Source: Aegilops tauschii subsp. strangulata
Taxonomy: Eukaryota; Streptophyta; Magnoliopsida; Poales; Poaceae
DNA length: 64,000 bases
Assembly (NCBI RefSeq): GCF_002575655.3
Contig: NC_053040.3
Location: forward strand, 362,326,267 to 362,390,266
Direction of reading: 5' to 3'
The first letter of the stretch is position 1, and every line of letters begins with the position of its first letter. Of the stretch, positions 12,318 through 23,889 are shown piece after piece. A program made the position numbers and the translations under genes. A model generated the notes under the pieces. The model had not been told where the DNA came from and did not search any database. It was given only the letters and a program-made list of their open reading frames with translations.

Positions 12318-12665
12318 ACCACCCGGTGGTAGTTACCCTCATGTTACTTTTTGTATGTTTTATGTAGTGTCTATCATACCGGGGAGTATGTACGTGTAAT
12401 ATGTAGTACATAAGAATGTTTGATAGTATATATATACACCACTTTTTAGGTAGTATGTACAATTTTTTAGTATATTGATTTATATGTACAAATATGAAGG
12501 TATTGTAAAAATATATTAAAACTATGGACTAAAACACATTTTTTTCATGTAACTCACTTTAAAAAATCTTCGATATAATATATGAACATATTTATAATGA
12601 TATTGTAGTATATATCCTACCACATGGTAGTATATGAGACATAAGGGTAACTACCACCGGGTGGT
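12318..12665. mobile_element. MITE copy 2, 348 bp, with palindromic termini
   Basis: The left end ACCACCCGGTGGTAGTTACC is mirrored at the right end over about 27 bp with one or two mismatches. Each terminus is itself palindromic (ACCACCCGGTGGT-like). The interior is AT-rich, non-coding and homologous to the copy at 11971-12301. Its last five bases, GTGGT, became the target site of the gypsy LTR that starts at 12666. The superfamily is uncertain; Mutator-like is a guess. Confidence 0.7.
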
Positions 12666-13907
12666 TGATGACGCACAAGTATAGGGAATCGTGATAGATT
12701 CGAGAGAAGTATTTCAGCCCAAATTTATAGATTCGACACATAGGAAGCCAAAGAATATTTATAAGCTTTAGCAGTCAAGTTGTCAATTCAACCACACCTG
12801 GAGAGATAACTTTCTTGCGGCAATTTAGTAGTAGCACAATAATTTTATAATAGTGGTGATAAAATAACAACAACAACAAAAATAGTAACAAGTTTGCAAA
12901 GTAGTAGTAGTGATTGTAACGGAAACAATAGCAGCAAAAGCGTAGGCACGGAGTAAGCGATGCGGTTGTTCGGATGGGATTCAATATGCAGTAGTCATAA
13001 CCTAGAGCGATAACAAACTAGCTCCAATTTATCAATCATATGTAGTCATGCATTCCATAAATAGTCATACGTGCTTGCGATAAGAACATGCATAACATTT
13101 TTTGTCCTACCCTCCCATGGCAGGAGGGTCCTAATGGAAACTAAGGGTAATTAAGGCACTCCATTTAATAGAGAACCGGAACAAAGTATTAATACATAGT
13201 GAATACATGTAATCCTCAAATTAAAGTCATCCCCGTTGTTATCCCAATTTGTGATGCCCCCGTTTATAATCGTGTATGATTAGTGCATGATTATAAACGA
13301 GGGTGTCACTCAATTATTTTAACCTTGTGGTCTAACGGTTCATAATGATAACAGGTGCATACAACTTGCAGATATGACCAAGAACACATTCATGAAAATA
13401 AGGAGGGTTCAAATCTAAAATCATGGCACTCGGGCCCTAGTGACAAACATTAAGCATAACAAAGTCATAGCAATATCAATCTCAAAACTTAGTGGATACT
13501 AGGGATCAAGCACTAATAAATCCGACAACAATTACATAAGAAATCTCATCCAAGTCCCATCTACCTCCATATGCCTACAAAAGGATTACTCACACATGGA
13601 TGTGAGCATCATGTAATTATTGATGGAGAAGGGTTGGCAATGACGACGACGACGAATCCCTTTCTCTGGAGCCAAGAACGGGCTCCAAATAAGGGTTCAC
13701 AATGAAGAACACAGGAGGTGGGAGCGGCTCTGTATCGTAAAACATGATGATGATTTTCGGTGATTTTTTCTGGCATATATGAGAATTTATGACGGCGGAA
13801 TCATCGAAAGGCGGTGGACAGGGGCCCCACACAACCACATGGCACGGCCTGGGGTGGCCACACCACCAGCTCGTGTGGCGACCTGGCGGCGCTCCTTTGG
13901 TACTTCT
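12666..13907 (-). mobile_element. Gypsy solo LTR, left part (split by Angela element)
   Basis: It starts TGATGACGCACAAGTATAGG, the mirror of the CCTATACTTGTG...TTATCA 3' end common to this LTR group. It continues at 22404-22611 after the nested Angela insertion, ending GGAGACGTATCA. Joined, the LTR is about 1.45 kb with no internal region, so it is a solo LTR. Flanking five-base repeats are GTGGT (12661-12665) and GTGAT (22612-22616), one mismatch. Confidence 0.8.
13903..13907. repeat. TSD of Angela element, left (CTTCT)
   Basis: Matches 22399-22403 exactly. Confidence 0.9.
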
Positions 13908-15647
13908 TGTTGGGGAACGTAGTAATAATTCAAAAAAATTCCTACGTGTCACCAAGATCAATCTAGGAGATGCTAGCAATGAGAGAGAGGGAGTGCATCT
14001 TCATACCCTTGAAGATCGCTAAGCGGAAGCGTTAAAGAACGCGGTTGATGGAGCCGTACTCGCGGCGATTCAAATCGCGGAAGATCCGATCCAAGCGCCG
14101 AACGGACGGCGCCTCCGCGTTCAACACACGTACAGCTCGGGGACGTCTCCTCCTTCTTGATCCAGCAAGGGGAGAGGGGAAGTTGAGAGAGAACTCCGGC
14201 AGCACGACGGCGTGGTGGTGGAGCTCGTGGTTCTCCGGCAGGTCTTCGCTAAGCACTACGGAGGAGGAGGTCTAGGAAGGGGAGGGCTGTGCCAGGGGCT
14301 GAGGTGCAGCTCCCATGCACCTCCCCATTATATATAGGGGTGGAGGGGGCTGGTTTCTTGCCCTCCAAGTCCATTGGGGCGTTGGCAAAGGTGGGAGGAA
14401 AGAAATCCCATCCTTTCCCTTCCCCACCGATTGTTACCCCCCCCCCCCTTTTTAGGGATCTTGATCTTATCCCTTCGGGATATGATCTTATTCCTTCTAA
14501 GGGGGGATCTTGGTGCGCCTTGACCAGGGGTGTAGGGACTTGCCCCCACTACCCATGTTCATGTGGGTCCCCACATGCAGGTGGGCCCCACTCCGGAACC
14601 TTCTAGAACCTTCCCGGTACAATACCGAAAAATCCCGAACATTTTCCGGTGGCCAAAATAGGACTTCCCATATATAAATCTTTACCTCCGGACCATTCCG
14701 GAACTCCTTGTGACGTCCGGGATCTCATCCGAGACTCCAAACAACTTTTGGTAACCACATACAATTTCCATTACAACTCTAGCGTCATCGAACCTTAAGT
14801 GTGTAGACCCTACGGGTTAGGGAACCATGCAGACATGACCGAGATGCCTCTCCGGCCAATAACCAATAGTGGGATATGGATACCCATATTGGCTCCCACA
14901 TGTTCCACAATGATTTCATCGGATGAACCACGATGTCGGGGATTCAATCAATCCCGTATACAATCCCCTTTGTCCATCGGTATGTTACTTGCCCGAGATT
15001 CGATCGTCGGTATACCCATACCTCGTTCAATCTCGTTACCGGCAAGACTCTTTACTCGTTCCGTAACACATGATCGCGTGACTAACTCCTTTAGTCACAT
15101 TGAGCTCATTATGATGATGCATTACCGAGTGGGCCCAGAGATACCTCTTCGTCATACGGAGTGACAAATCCCAGTCTCGATTCGTGCCAACCCAACAGAC
15201 ACTTTCGGAGATACCTGTAGTGCACCTTTATAGTCACCCAGTTACGTTGTGACGTTTGATACACCCAAAGCATTCCTACAACATCCGGGAGTTGCACAAT
15301 CTCATGGTCTAAGGAAATGATACTTGACATTAGAAAAGCTCTAGAAAACAAACTACATGATCTTGTGCTATGCTTAGGATTGGGTCTTGTCCATCACATC
15401 ATTCTCCTAATGATGTGATCCCGTCATCAACGACATCCAATGTCCATGGTCAGGAAACCATAACCATCTATTGATCAACGAGCTAGTCAACTAGAGACTC
15501 ACTAGGGACATGTTGTGGTCTATGTATTCACACATGTATTACGGTTTCCAGTTAATACAATTTTAGCATGAACAATAGACAATTATCATGAACAAGGAAA
15601 TATAATAATAACCATTTTATTATTGCCTCTAGGGCATATTTCCAACA
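13908..15647 (-). repeat. 3' LTR of Angela-type element (1740 bp)
   Basis: Begins TGTTGGGGAACG and ends TTTCCAACA on the plus strand. It pairs with the 5' LTR at 20662-22398. Small frames inside it are not genes. Confidence 0.95.
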
Positions 15648-15660
15648 GTCTCCCACTTGC
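15648..15660 (-). other. Polypurine tract of Angela-type element
   Basis: Minus-strand GCAAGTGGGAGAC directly abuts the 3' LTR, the expected position for plus-strand primer formation. Confidence 0.85.
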
Positions 15661-15679
15661 ACTAGAGTCAATAATCTAG

Positions 15680-16519
15680 TTACATTGTGATGAATCGAAC
15701 ACCCATAGAGTTCTGGTGCTGATCATGTTTTGCTCGTGGAAGAGGTTTAGTCAATGGATCTGCGACATTCAGATCCGTATGTACTTTACAAATATCACAT
15801 GTAGATGCTGCCACGATGCTTTGCTTGCAACTACACCAGCTGACTGCCCCACCATTCAAAATATACATGTGTCCGGTTTGTGACTTGGAATCATCTGGAT
15901 CTGTGTCGAAGCTAGCATCGACATAACCCTTTACGACGAGCTCTTCGGCACCTCCATAAACGAGAAACATATCCTTAGTCCTTTTCAGGTACTTCAGGAT
16001 ATTCTTGACCGCTGTCGAGTCTTCCACTCCGGGATCACTTTGATACCTCCCTACCAAACTTATGGCAAGGTTCACATCAGGTCTGGTACACATCATGGCA
16101 TACATAATAGAGCCTATGGCCGAGGCATAGGGGATGACACTCATCTTTTCTCTTTCTTCTGTCGAGGTCGGGCGTTGAGCTACGCTCAATCTCACACCTT
16201 GCAATACAGGAAAGAACCCCTTCTTGGATTGATCCATATTGAACTTCTTCAATATCTTGTCAAGGTATGTGCTTTGTGAAAGACCAATGAGGCATCTCGA
16301 TCTATCTCTATAGATCTTGATGCCTAATATGTAAGCAGCTTCTCCAAGGTCCTTCATTGAAAAACACTTATTCAAGTAGGCCTTTATGCTTTCCAAAAGT
16401 TCTATATCATTTCCCATCAACAGTATGTCATCCACATATAATATGAGAAATGCTACAGAGCTCCCACTCACTTTCTTGTAAATACAGGCTTCTCCATAAG
16501 TCTGTATAAACCCAAACAC
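15680..16519 (-). pseudogene. Reverse transcriptase C-terminal part and RNase H, copia (broken)
   Basis: The 279-codon frame shows the reverse transcriptase active site YVDD near residue 30, the connection region ending in TRPDVNLAIS near residue 145, then the RNase H start (GYVDASFDTDPDDS, near residue 198). The RNase H is cut short: the sequence jumps from the SIVAAST region directly to CKVHTDLNVADPLTKPLP. The usual middle part, which holds the later catalytic acidic residues, is missing by an in-frame deletion of several dozen codons. The frame then runs to the normal pol C-terminus, about 30 bp from the polypurine tract. It was part of one gag-pol polyprotein with the upstream segments. 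Confidence 0.9.
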
Positions 16520-17170
16520 TTTGATAATTTCATCAAAGCGAATGTTCCAACTCTGAGATGCTTGTACCAGCCCATAGATGGAGCGCTGGAGCTTGCATAC
16601 TTTGTCAGCATTCTTAGGATCGACAAAACCTTCCGGCTACATCATATACAATTCTTCCTTAAGGAATGGCGTTTTGACGTCCATTTGCCAGATCTCATAA
16701 TCATAGAATGCGGCAATTGCTAACATGATTCAGACGGACTTCAGCTTCGCTATGGGTGAGAAGGTCTCATCGTAGTCAACCCCTTGAACTTGTCAATAAC
16801 CCTTAGTGACAAGCCGAGCCTTATAGACGGTCACATTACCGTCTGTGTCAGTCTTCTTCTTAATGATCCACTTATTCTCTATGGCTTGCCGATCAACGGG
16901 CAAGTCCACCAAAGTCCATACTTTCTTCTCATACATGGATCCTATCTCGGATTTCATGGCTTCAAGCCATTTGTTGGAATCCGGGCCCGCCATCGCTTCT
17001 TCATAGTTCGAAGGTTCACCGTTGTCTAACAACATGATTTCCCGGACAGGGTTGTCGTACCACTCTGGTGCGGAACGTGTCCTCGTGGACCTACGAAGTT
17101 CAGTAGCAACTTGACCCGAAGTTTCATGATCATCATCATTAACTTCCTCTCTAGTCGGTGCAGGCACCAC
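16520..17170 (-). pseudogene. Reverse transcriptase N-terminal part, copia (stops present)
   Basis: From 17170 to about 16793 the frame reads a linker and the start of the copia reverse transcriptase: NYEEAMAGPDSNKWLEAMKSE, then KVWTLVDLP and NKWIIKKK, YKARLVTKGY. Translation then meets at least three stop codons before 16520, interspersed with recognisable RT pieces such as QMDVKT and PEGFVDP. It belongs to the same polyprotein as the frames on either side. The stops are single-base lesions, so this copy cannot make its own reverse transcriptase. Confidence 0.85.
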
Positions 17171-17470
17171 AGAAACATCTTCCTGAGCTGCGCTACTCTC
17201 CGGTTCAAGAGGCGGTACCTCATCAAGTTCTACTTTCCTCCCACTTACTTCTTTCGAGAGAAACTCTTTCTCTAGAAGGATCCATTCTTGGCAACAATGA
17301 TCTTGCCTTCGGATCTGAGGTAGAAGGTATACCCAATAGTTTCCTTAGGGTATCCTGACACATTTTTCCGATTTGGATTCAAGATTTTCAGGTTGAAGTT
17401 TCTTGACATAAGCATCGCATCCCCAAACTTTCAGAAACGACAGCTTAGGTTTCTTCCCAAACCATAATTC

Positions 17471-18220
17471 CTACGGTGTCATCTCAATGGATTTAGACGG
17501 TGCCCTATTTAAAGTGAATGCGGCTGTCTCTAAAGGATAACCCCAAAATGATAGCGGTAGATCGGTAAGAGACATCAGAGATCGCACCATATCCAATAGA
17601 GTGCCATTGCGACGTTCGGACACACCATTACGCTGAGGTGTTCCAGGCGGCGTGAGTTGTGAAACAATTCCACATTTCCTTAAGTGCGTGCCAAACTCGT
17701 GACTCAAATATTCTCCTCCATGATCTGATCGTAAGAACTTTATTTTCCTGTCACGTTGATTCTCTACCTCACTCTGAAATTCCTTGAACTTTTCAAAGGT
17801 CTCAAACTTGTGTTTCATTAAGTAGACATACCCATATCTACGTAAGTCATCAGTGAGGGTGAGAACATAACGATAGCCACTGCAAGCCTCAACGCTCATT
17901 GGACCGCATACATCAGTATGTATTATTTCCAACAAGTTGGTTGCTCGCTCCATTGTTCCAGAGAACGGAGTCTTGGTCATTTTGCCCATGAGGCATGGTT
18001 CGCACGTGTCAAATGATTCATAATCAAGAGACTCCAAAAGTCCATTTGCATGGAGTTTCTTCATGCGTTTGACACCAATGTGACCAAGGCGGCAGTGCCA
18101 CAAGTATGTGGGACTATCATTATCAACCTTACATCTTTTGGCATTCACACTATGAATATGTGTAACATCATGTTCGAGATTCAATAAAAAATAAACCATT
18201 GACCAGCGGGGCATGACCAT
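17471..18220 (-). pseudogene. Copia integrase domain (GAG-pre-integrase plus catalytic core)
   Basis: The frame of 249 codons starts in the pre-integrase zinc-binding region (LWHCRLGHIGVKRM, then C-x2-C in CEPCLMGK). It continues with the DDE core: D in HTDVCGP, D in RSDHGGEY and E in GVSERRNG are all visible. It overlaps the gag-protease frame at 18168-18220 in a different phase, so a frameshift separates protease from integrase in this copy. Its downstream end, between 17471 and 17170, contains more stops. The core looks intact, but the whole polyprotein is not. Confidence 0.9.
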
Positions 18221-19399
18221 AAAACATGTCTCTCATATAAATAGAACAACCATTATTCTCGGATTTAAATGAGTAGCCATCTCGCATTAAACGAGATCCA
18301 GATACAATGTTCATGCTCAAAGATGGCACTAAATAACAATTATTGAGGTTTAAAACAAATCCCGAAGGTAGCGTGCCGACGGCGATCACATCGACCTTGG
18401 AACCATTCCCAATGTGCATCGTCACCTCGTCCTTCGCTAGTCTCTGCTTATTCCGCAGCTCTTGTTTTGAGTTACAAATATGAGCAACCGCACCGGTATC
18501 AAATACCCAGGAGCTACTACGAGCGTTGGTAAGGTACGCATCAATAATATGTATATCATATATACCTTTGGCATTGTCGGCCTTCTTATCCGCTAAGTAC
18601 TTGGGGCAGTTCCGCTTCCAGTGACCATTTCCCTTGCAATAAAAGCACTCAGTCTCAGGCTTGGGCCCATTCTTTGGCTTCTTCCCGGCAACTGACTTAC
18701 CGGGCGCGGCAACTCCCTTGACGTCCTTCTTGAAGTTTTTCTTACCCCTGCCTTTCTTGAAACTAGTGGTCTTATTCACCATCAAGACTTGATGTTCCTT
18801 TTTGATCTCCACCTCCGCCGATTTCAGAATCGAATATAACTCAGGAATGGACTTCTCCATCCCTTGTGTATTGTAGTTCATCACAAAGCTCTTGTAGCTA
18901 GGTGGAAGCGACTGGAGGATTCTGTCAATGACCGAGTCATCTGGAAGATTAACTCCCAGCTGAGACAAGCGGTTGTGCAACCCAGACATTTTGAGTATAT
19001 GTTCGCTGTTTTCCTCCATCTTACAATTGTAGAACTTGTCGGAGACTTCATATCTCTCGACCCGGGCATGAGCTTGGAAAACCATTTTCAGCTCTTGGAA
19101 CATCTCATATGCTCTGTGTTGCTCAAAACGCTTTTGGAGCCCCGATTCTAAGCTGTAAAGCATGCCGCACTAACCAGGGAGTAATCATCACTACGCAACT
19201 GCTAGGCATTCACAACGTCTTGAGTTGGTGGGAAAATGGGTGCGTCACCTAGTGGTGCTTCAAGGACATATGCTTTCTTGGAAGCTATGTGGATGATCCT
19301 CAAGTTACAGACTCAGTCCCTATAGTTGCTTCCATCGTCTTTCAACTAGGTTTTCTCTAGGAACGCGTTGAAGTTGAGGGCAACATTAGCGTGGGCCAT
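18168..19399 (-). pseudogene. Gag and aspartic protease of Angela-type element (broken N-terminus)
   Basis: The expected start, an ATG at 19399 reading MAHANVALNFNAF, is followed by a TAG at codon 18, further stops and a net frameshift. From 19163 the frame is open for 331 codons. It contains the copia gag region (QKRFEQH, RVERYEV, SEHILKMSGLHNRLSQLG), a lysine-rich stretch, the CCHC zinc knuckle CFYCKGNGHWKRNC, and the protease motif FDTGAVAHI. Gag packages the RNA and the protease matures the polyprotein. This copy could not yield a full Gag. Confidence 0.9.
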
Positions 19400-20648
19400 T
19401 GGATCAACAGGATAGATTGTAAAGACAATTTTAGACTAAGTTCATCTAATCAAATTATTTGATAAACACCCACACAAATAGACATCCCTCTAGTCATCTA
19501 AGTGATACATGATCCGAATCGACTAGGCCGTGTCCGATCATCACGTGAGACGGACTAGTCATCAACGGTGAACATCTCCATGTTGATCGCATCTACTATA
19601 CGACTCATGTTCGACCTTTCGGTCTCTCATGTTCCGAGGCCATGTCTGTACATGCTAGGCTCGTCAAGTCAACCTAAGTGTTTCGCATGTGTAAATCTAG
19701 CTTACACCCGTTGTATGCGATCGTTAGAATCTATCACACCCGATCATCACGTGGTGCTTCGAAACAACGAACCTTCACAACGGTGCACAGTTAGGGGGAA
19801 CACATTTCTTGAAATTTTAGTGAGGGATCATCTTATTTATGCTATCGTCGTTCTAAGAAAATAAGATGTAAACATGACAAACATCACATGTAAATCATAA
19901 AGTGACATGATATGGCCAATATCATCTCGCGCTTTTGATCTCCATCTTCGAGGCGCAGCATGATCACCATCGTCATCGGCATGACACCATGATCTCCATC
20001 ATCGTGTCTTTATGAAGTTGCCTTGCCAACTATTACTTCTACTACTATGGCTAACGGTTAGCAATAAAGTAAAGTAATTACATGGCACTTATATTGACTC
20101 GCAGGTCATACAATAAATTAAGACAACTCCTATGGCTCCTGCCGGTTGTCATACTCATCGACATGCAAGTCGTGATTCCTATTACAAGAACATGATCAAT
20201 CTCATACATCACATATATATAATTCATCACATCCTTTTGGCCATATCACATCACATAGCATACCCTGCAAAAACAAGTTAAACGTCATCTAATGTTGTTG
20301 CATGTTTTACGTGGCTGCTATGGGTTTCTAGCAAGAACATTTCTTACCTACGCAAAAGCCACAATGGTGATATGCCAATTGATATTTACCCTTCATAAGG
20401 ACCCTCTTCATCGAATCCGATACGACTAAAGTGGGAGAGACAGACACCCGCTAGCCACCTTATGCAACAAGTGCATGTCAGTCGGTGGAACCTGTCTCAC
20501 GTAAGCGTACGTGTAAGGTAGGTCCGAGCCGCTTCATCCCACAATGTTGCCGAATCAAGATAGGACTAGTAACGGCAAGAAAATTGAACAAATCATCGCC
20601 CACAACTACTTGTGTTCTACTCGTGCATAGAATCTACGCATAGACCTA
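19400..20648 (-). other. Untranslated leader of Angela-type element
   Basis: About 1.25 kb between the primer-binding site and the gag ATG without coding signal. A long leader is normal for BARE/Angela elements. I see no extra insertion in it. Confidence 0.7.
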
Positions 20649-20660
20649 GCTCTGATACCA
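20649..20660 (-). other. Primer-binding site (initiator tRNA-Met type)
   Basis: Minus-strand TGGTATCAGAGC, one base inside the 5' LTR, is the usual copia primer-binding site complementary to the 3' end of initiator tRNA-Met. Confidence 0.92.
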
Positions 20661-20661
20661 C

Positions 20662-22398
20662 TGTTAGGGAACGTAGTAATAATTCAAAAAAATTCCCACG
20701 TGTCACCAAGATCAATCTAGGAGATACTAGCAACGAGAGAGAGGGAGTGCATTTTCATACGCTTGAAGATCACTAAGCGGAAGCGTTACAAGAACGCGAT
20801 TGATGGAGCCATACTCGCGGCGATTCAAATCGCGAAAGATCCGATCCAAGCGCCGAACGGACGGCGGCTCCGCGTTCAACACACGTACAGCCCGGGGACG
20901 TCTCCTCCTTCTTGATCCAGCAAGGGGAGAGGAGAAGTTCAGGGAGAACTCCGGCAGCACGACGGCGTGGTGGTGGAGTTCGTGGTTCTCCGGCAGGGCT
21001 TCGCTAAGCACTACGGAGGAGGAAGAGGTGTAGGAAGGGGAGGGCTGCGCCAGGGCTGAGGTGTAGCTACCATGCACCTCCCCACTATATATAGGGGTGG
21101 AGGGGGCTGGTTTCTTGCCCTCCAAGTCCATTGTGGCGTTGGAAAAGGTGGGAGGAAAGAAATCACATCCTTTCCCTTCCCCACCGATTGTTACTCCCCC
21201 TTTTTAGGGATCTTGATCTTATCCCTTCGGGATATGATTTTATTTCTTCTAAGGGGGATCTTGGTGCGCCTTTACCAGGGGTGTAGGGCCTTGCCCCCAC
21301 TACCCATGTTCATGTGGATCCCCCCATGCAGGTGGGCCCCACTCTGGAACCTTCTAGAACCTTCCCGGTACAATACCCAAAAATCCTGAACATTTTCCGA
21401 TGGCCAAAATAGGACTTCCCATATATAAATCTTTACCTCTGAACCATTATGGAACTCCTCGTGACATCCGGGATCTCATCCGAGACTCTAAACAACTTTT
21501 GGTAACCACATACAATTCCCATTACAAATCTAGCGTCACCGAACCGTAAGTGTGTAGACCCTACGGGTTTGGGAACCATGCAGACATGACTGAGATGCCT
21601 CTCCGGCCAATAACCAATAGCGGGATCTGGATACCCATATTGGCTCCCACATGTTCCACGATGATCTCATCGGATGAACCATGATGTCAGGGATTCAATC
21701 AATCATGTATACAATTCCCTTTGTCCATGGGTATGTTACTTGCCCGAGATTCGATCGTCGGTATACCCATACCTCATTCAATCTCGTTACCGGCAAGTCT
21801 CTTTACTCGTTCCGTAACACATGATCGCATGACTAACTCCTTTAGTCAGATTGAGTTCATTATGATGATGCATTACCGAGTGGGCCCAGAGATACCTCTC
21901 CGTCATACGGAGTGACAAATCCTAGTCTCGATTCGTGCCAACCCAAAAAACACTTTCGGAGATACCTGTAGTGCACCTTTATAGTCACCCAGTTACGTTG
22001 TGACGTTTGATACACCCAAAGCATTCCTACGGCATCCGGGAGTTTCACAATCTCATGGTCTAAGGAAATGATACTTGACATTATAAAAGCTCTAGCAAAC
22101 GAACTACATGATCTTGTGCTATGCTTAGGATTGGGTCTTGTCCATTACATCATTCTCCTAATGATGTGATCCCGTTATCAACGACATCCAATGTCCATGG
22201 TCAGGAAACCATAACCATCTATTGATCAACGAGCTAGTCAACTAGAGGCTCACTAGGGACATGTTGTGGTCTATGTATTCACACATGTATTACGGTTTCC
22301 GGTTAATACAATTTTAGCATGAACAATAGACAATTATCATGAACAAGGAAATATAATAATAACCGTTTTATTATTGCCTCTAGGGTATTTTTCCAACA
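20662..22398 (-). repeat. 5' LTR of Angela-type element (1737 bp)
   Basis: Begins TGTTAGGGAACG and ends TTTTCCAACA on the plus strand. It is a clear partner of 13908-15647. On the minus strand it would hold the promoter. Confidence 0.95.
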
Positions 22399-22403
22399 CT
22401 TCT
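22399..22403. repeat. TSD of Angela element, right (CTTCT)
   Basis: Matches 13903-13907. Confidence 0.9.
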
Positions 22404-22611
22404 TCGCTCCATAATTCATTATTTATTCCAAAGTAATTCTCCAAAAATCCCTGTCCAACTCTGAGCACTTCTATTTCTGCAGAAAAACAACAACTTGGTA
22501 GTTCTGTTGAAAACAACATCAGTCTATGTTAGTTTCACTCAAATCATGCAAATTAGAGGTCAAAACAAGAGCAAAAGAGTTTGGGTAAGTAGATATATTG
22601 GAGACGTATCA
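22404..22611 (-). mobile_element. Gypsy solo LTR, right part
   Basis: Continuation of 12666-13907 beyond the nested element, ending ATATTGGAGACGTATCA. Confidence 0.8.
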
Positions 22612-23724
22612 GTGATGTATTTTCCATACACACACACATAAACATATATATAGTATATATTTTTATGTGTTTGTGTGTGTGTGTGTGATTTATCTTGGAT
22701 TCTTTTGAGTTCTTTGTGGCATGATTTATAAACATATATGCTCTCTGATCTATTAGTCTTGCACTGCTAATGTTTTAATGAATGATCTCCAAGAGAGAGT
22801 TGTGTATGTTAGTTGGGTTTAACCTTGCAAGTTATCTATCTCACTAAAGAAAAAGAGAAAAAGACATGTATTGTGTAATTGTCACTAAGAATAAAAGAGA
22901 GTTGCCAACTTGTCTTGGTGATGAGACGGGGTAAAGATAATATACTATCACCATTTTTTCACTTTGCTTAATGTAATGTTTTATTTATTACTTAATAGTT
23001 AGAGATGCATGTTGGATATCTATCTCGAGTGGAGTATTAGCGATAGATGCAATTGGAAAATGGTATATGGATACAAGAACACACTTCTTATTTGCAATAA
23101 TGACATGTATAATCAATTATAAAAACATTAATTTAATCAATATGCAATTGTAATTTGTTCACCACACATATACTATGTTTTTTGGAGAGACGCCATTAGT
23201 GAAGTTATGGAGCCTGGTCCTTTATTACTCATCGTTACAGCCTCATTACTTTTGCTATTGTGTTTTACAATTTGAAATGTTTTATTTTTTTAGTTACAAA
23301 TCAGCCTGGTCCTTGTAACTAGCAAAGTTAGTGAGATTGACAACCTCATGTATGCCGGGGACAAAGAAAAAGATCTTAATCACGTGTAGGTATTGAGCAT
23401 TGACTCGTCTTGGATACACCATGAATGGATTATCTTAGTTCTTCATTGAGGAAAAACCAACTTCTTACTAAAAACCCTTCCACTTTAGGGCTCAACAATT
23501 CCCTACAAGGATAATAGAGTGCACGAAAGATAAATGGCATCATTGTCGGGGAGGACTCATTACATGTCATACGTCCTATACTTAATTATTTTACTTCCTT
23601 GCTATTTAATTTGCTTAGTTTCTTTTTACTTGTCTTTAGTTTGCTTTTCTGCGCTCACAAAAACTCAAACACCACAAAAGATTTGAATTCCAACAAGTAG
23701 TCATTTTTGTTTTGGCCTGCTAGC

Positions 23725-23889
23725 ATGTCTACTTCAGCTCAAAACACCAAGAATTATGATTGTTAAAGTACTCATAATGATGATTTCATTTGTACACATA
23801 TTTCTACACCAACTAATAAGGCTCAATCTTATGAAACCAACCCCACTTTAATGAATTTGGTGATGAAAGATCAATTCCCTGGTTATTAC
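23725..23889 (+). pseudogene. Gypsy gag N-terminal fragment (interrupted)
   Basis: The frame starts at the ATG 23725 after the PBS-like block and leader. An in-frame TAA follows after about 13 codons, with readable sequence beyond (NPTLMNLVMKDQFPG). It is cut at 23889 by the copia insertion. The call rests mostly on position, so the family is uncertain. Confidence 0.4.
23885..23889. repeat. Left target flank of copia element (ATTAC)
   Basis: Presumed TSD. The right partner cannot be checked because the 3' LTR is truncated at 33166. Confidence 0.4.

Larger units (their letters stand above)
13908..22398 (-). mobile_element. Full-length Ty1/copia element, Angela/BARE-1/WIS type
   Basis: The 8.49-kb element lies on the minus strand with both LTRs, a primer-binding site, polypurine tract and gag-pol remnants in the order gag, protease, integrase, reverse transcriptase, RNase H. 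The ends TGTTGGGGAACG and CATATTTCCAACA (plus strand) are the well-known mirrored termini of BARE-1/Angela LTRs. The TSD is CTTCT on both sides. The LTRs differ by about 10 substitutions and one indel in the first 187 bp compared by eye, mostly C/T and G/A transitions. Coding regions carry several stops and frameshifts, so it is not autonomous now. It sits inside a gypsy solo LTR. Confidence 0.95.
22612..23889 (+). mobile_element. Eroded gypsy element: LTR remnant, PBS-like site, gag start
   Basis: The order reads as the left end of a plus-strand gypsy element. AT-rich LTR-like sequence (22620-23530) is followed by a GGCATCATTGTCGGGGAGG block (23535-23554), a decayed form of the TTGGCGCCGTTGCCGGGGAGG junction that follows the 5' LTR in many Triticeae gypsy elements. 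A short leader and an ATG at 23725 come next. The frame from 23725 reads MSTSAQNTKNYDC and then a stop. The copia element at 23890 interrupts it, and I do not find its continuation. A (GT)n run lies at 22668-22687. Confidence 0.5.

Noticed and set aside
14289..15351. Frames of 73-121 codons
   Set aside because: All lie in the Angela LTR, and matching frames recur in the other LTR at 21072-22081. They are non-coding.
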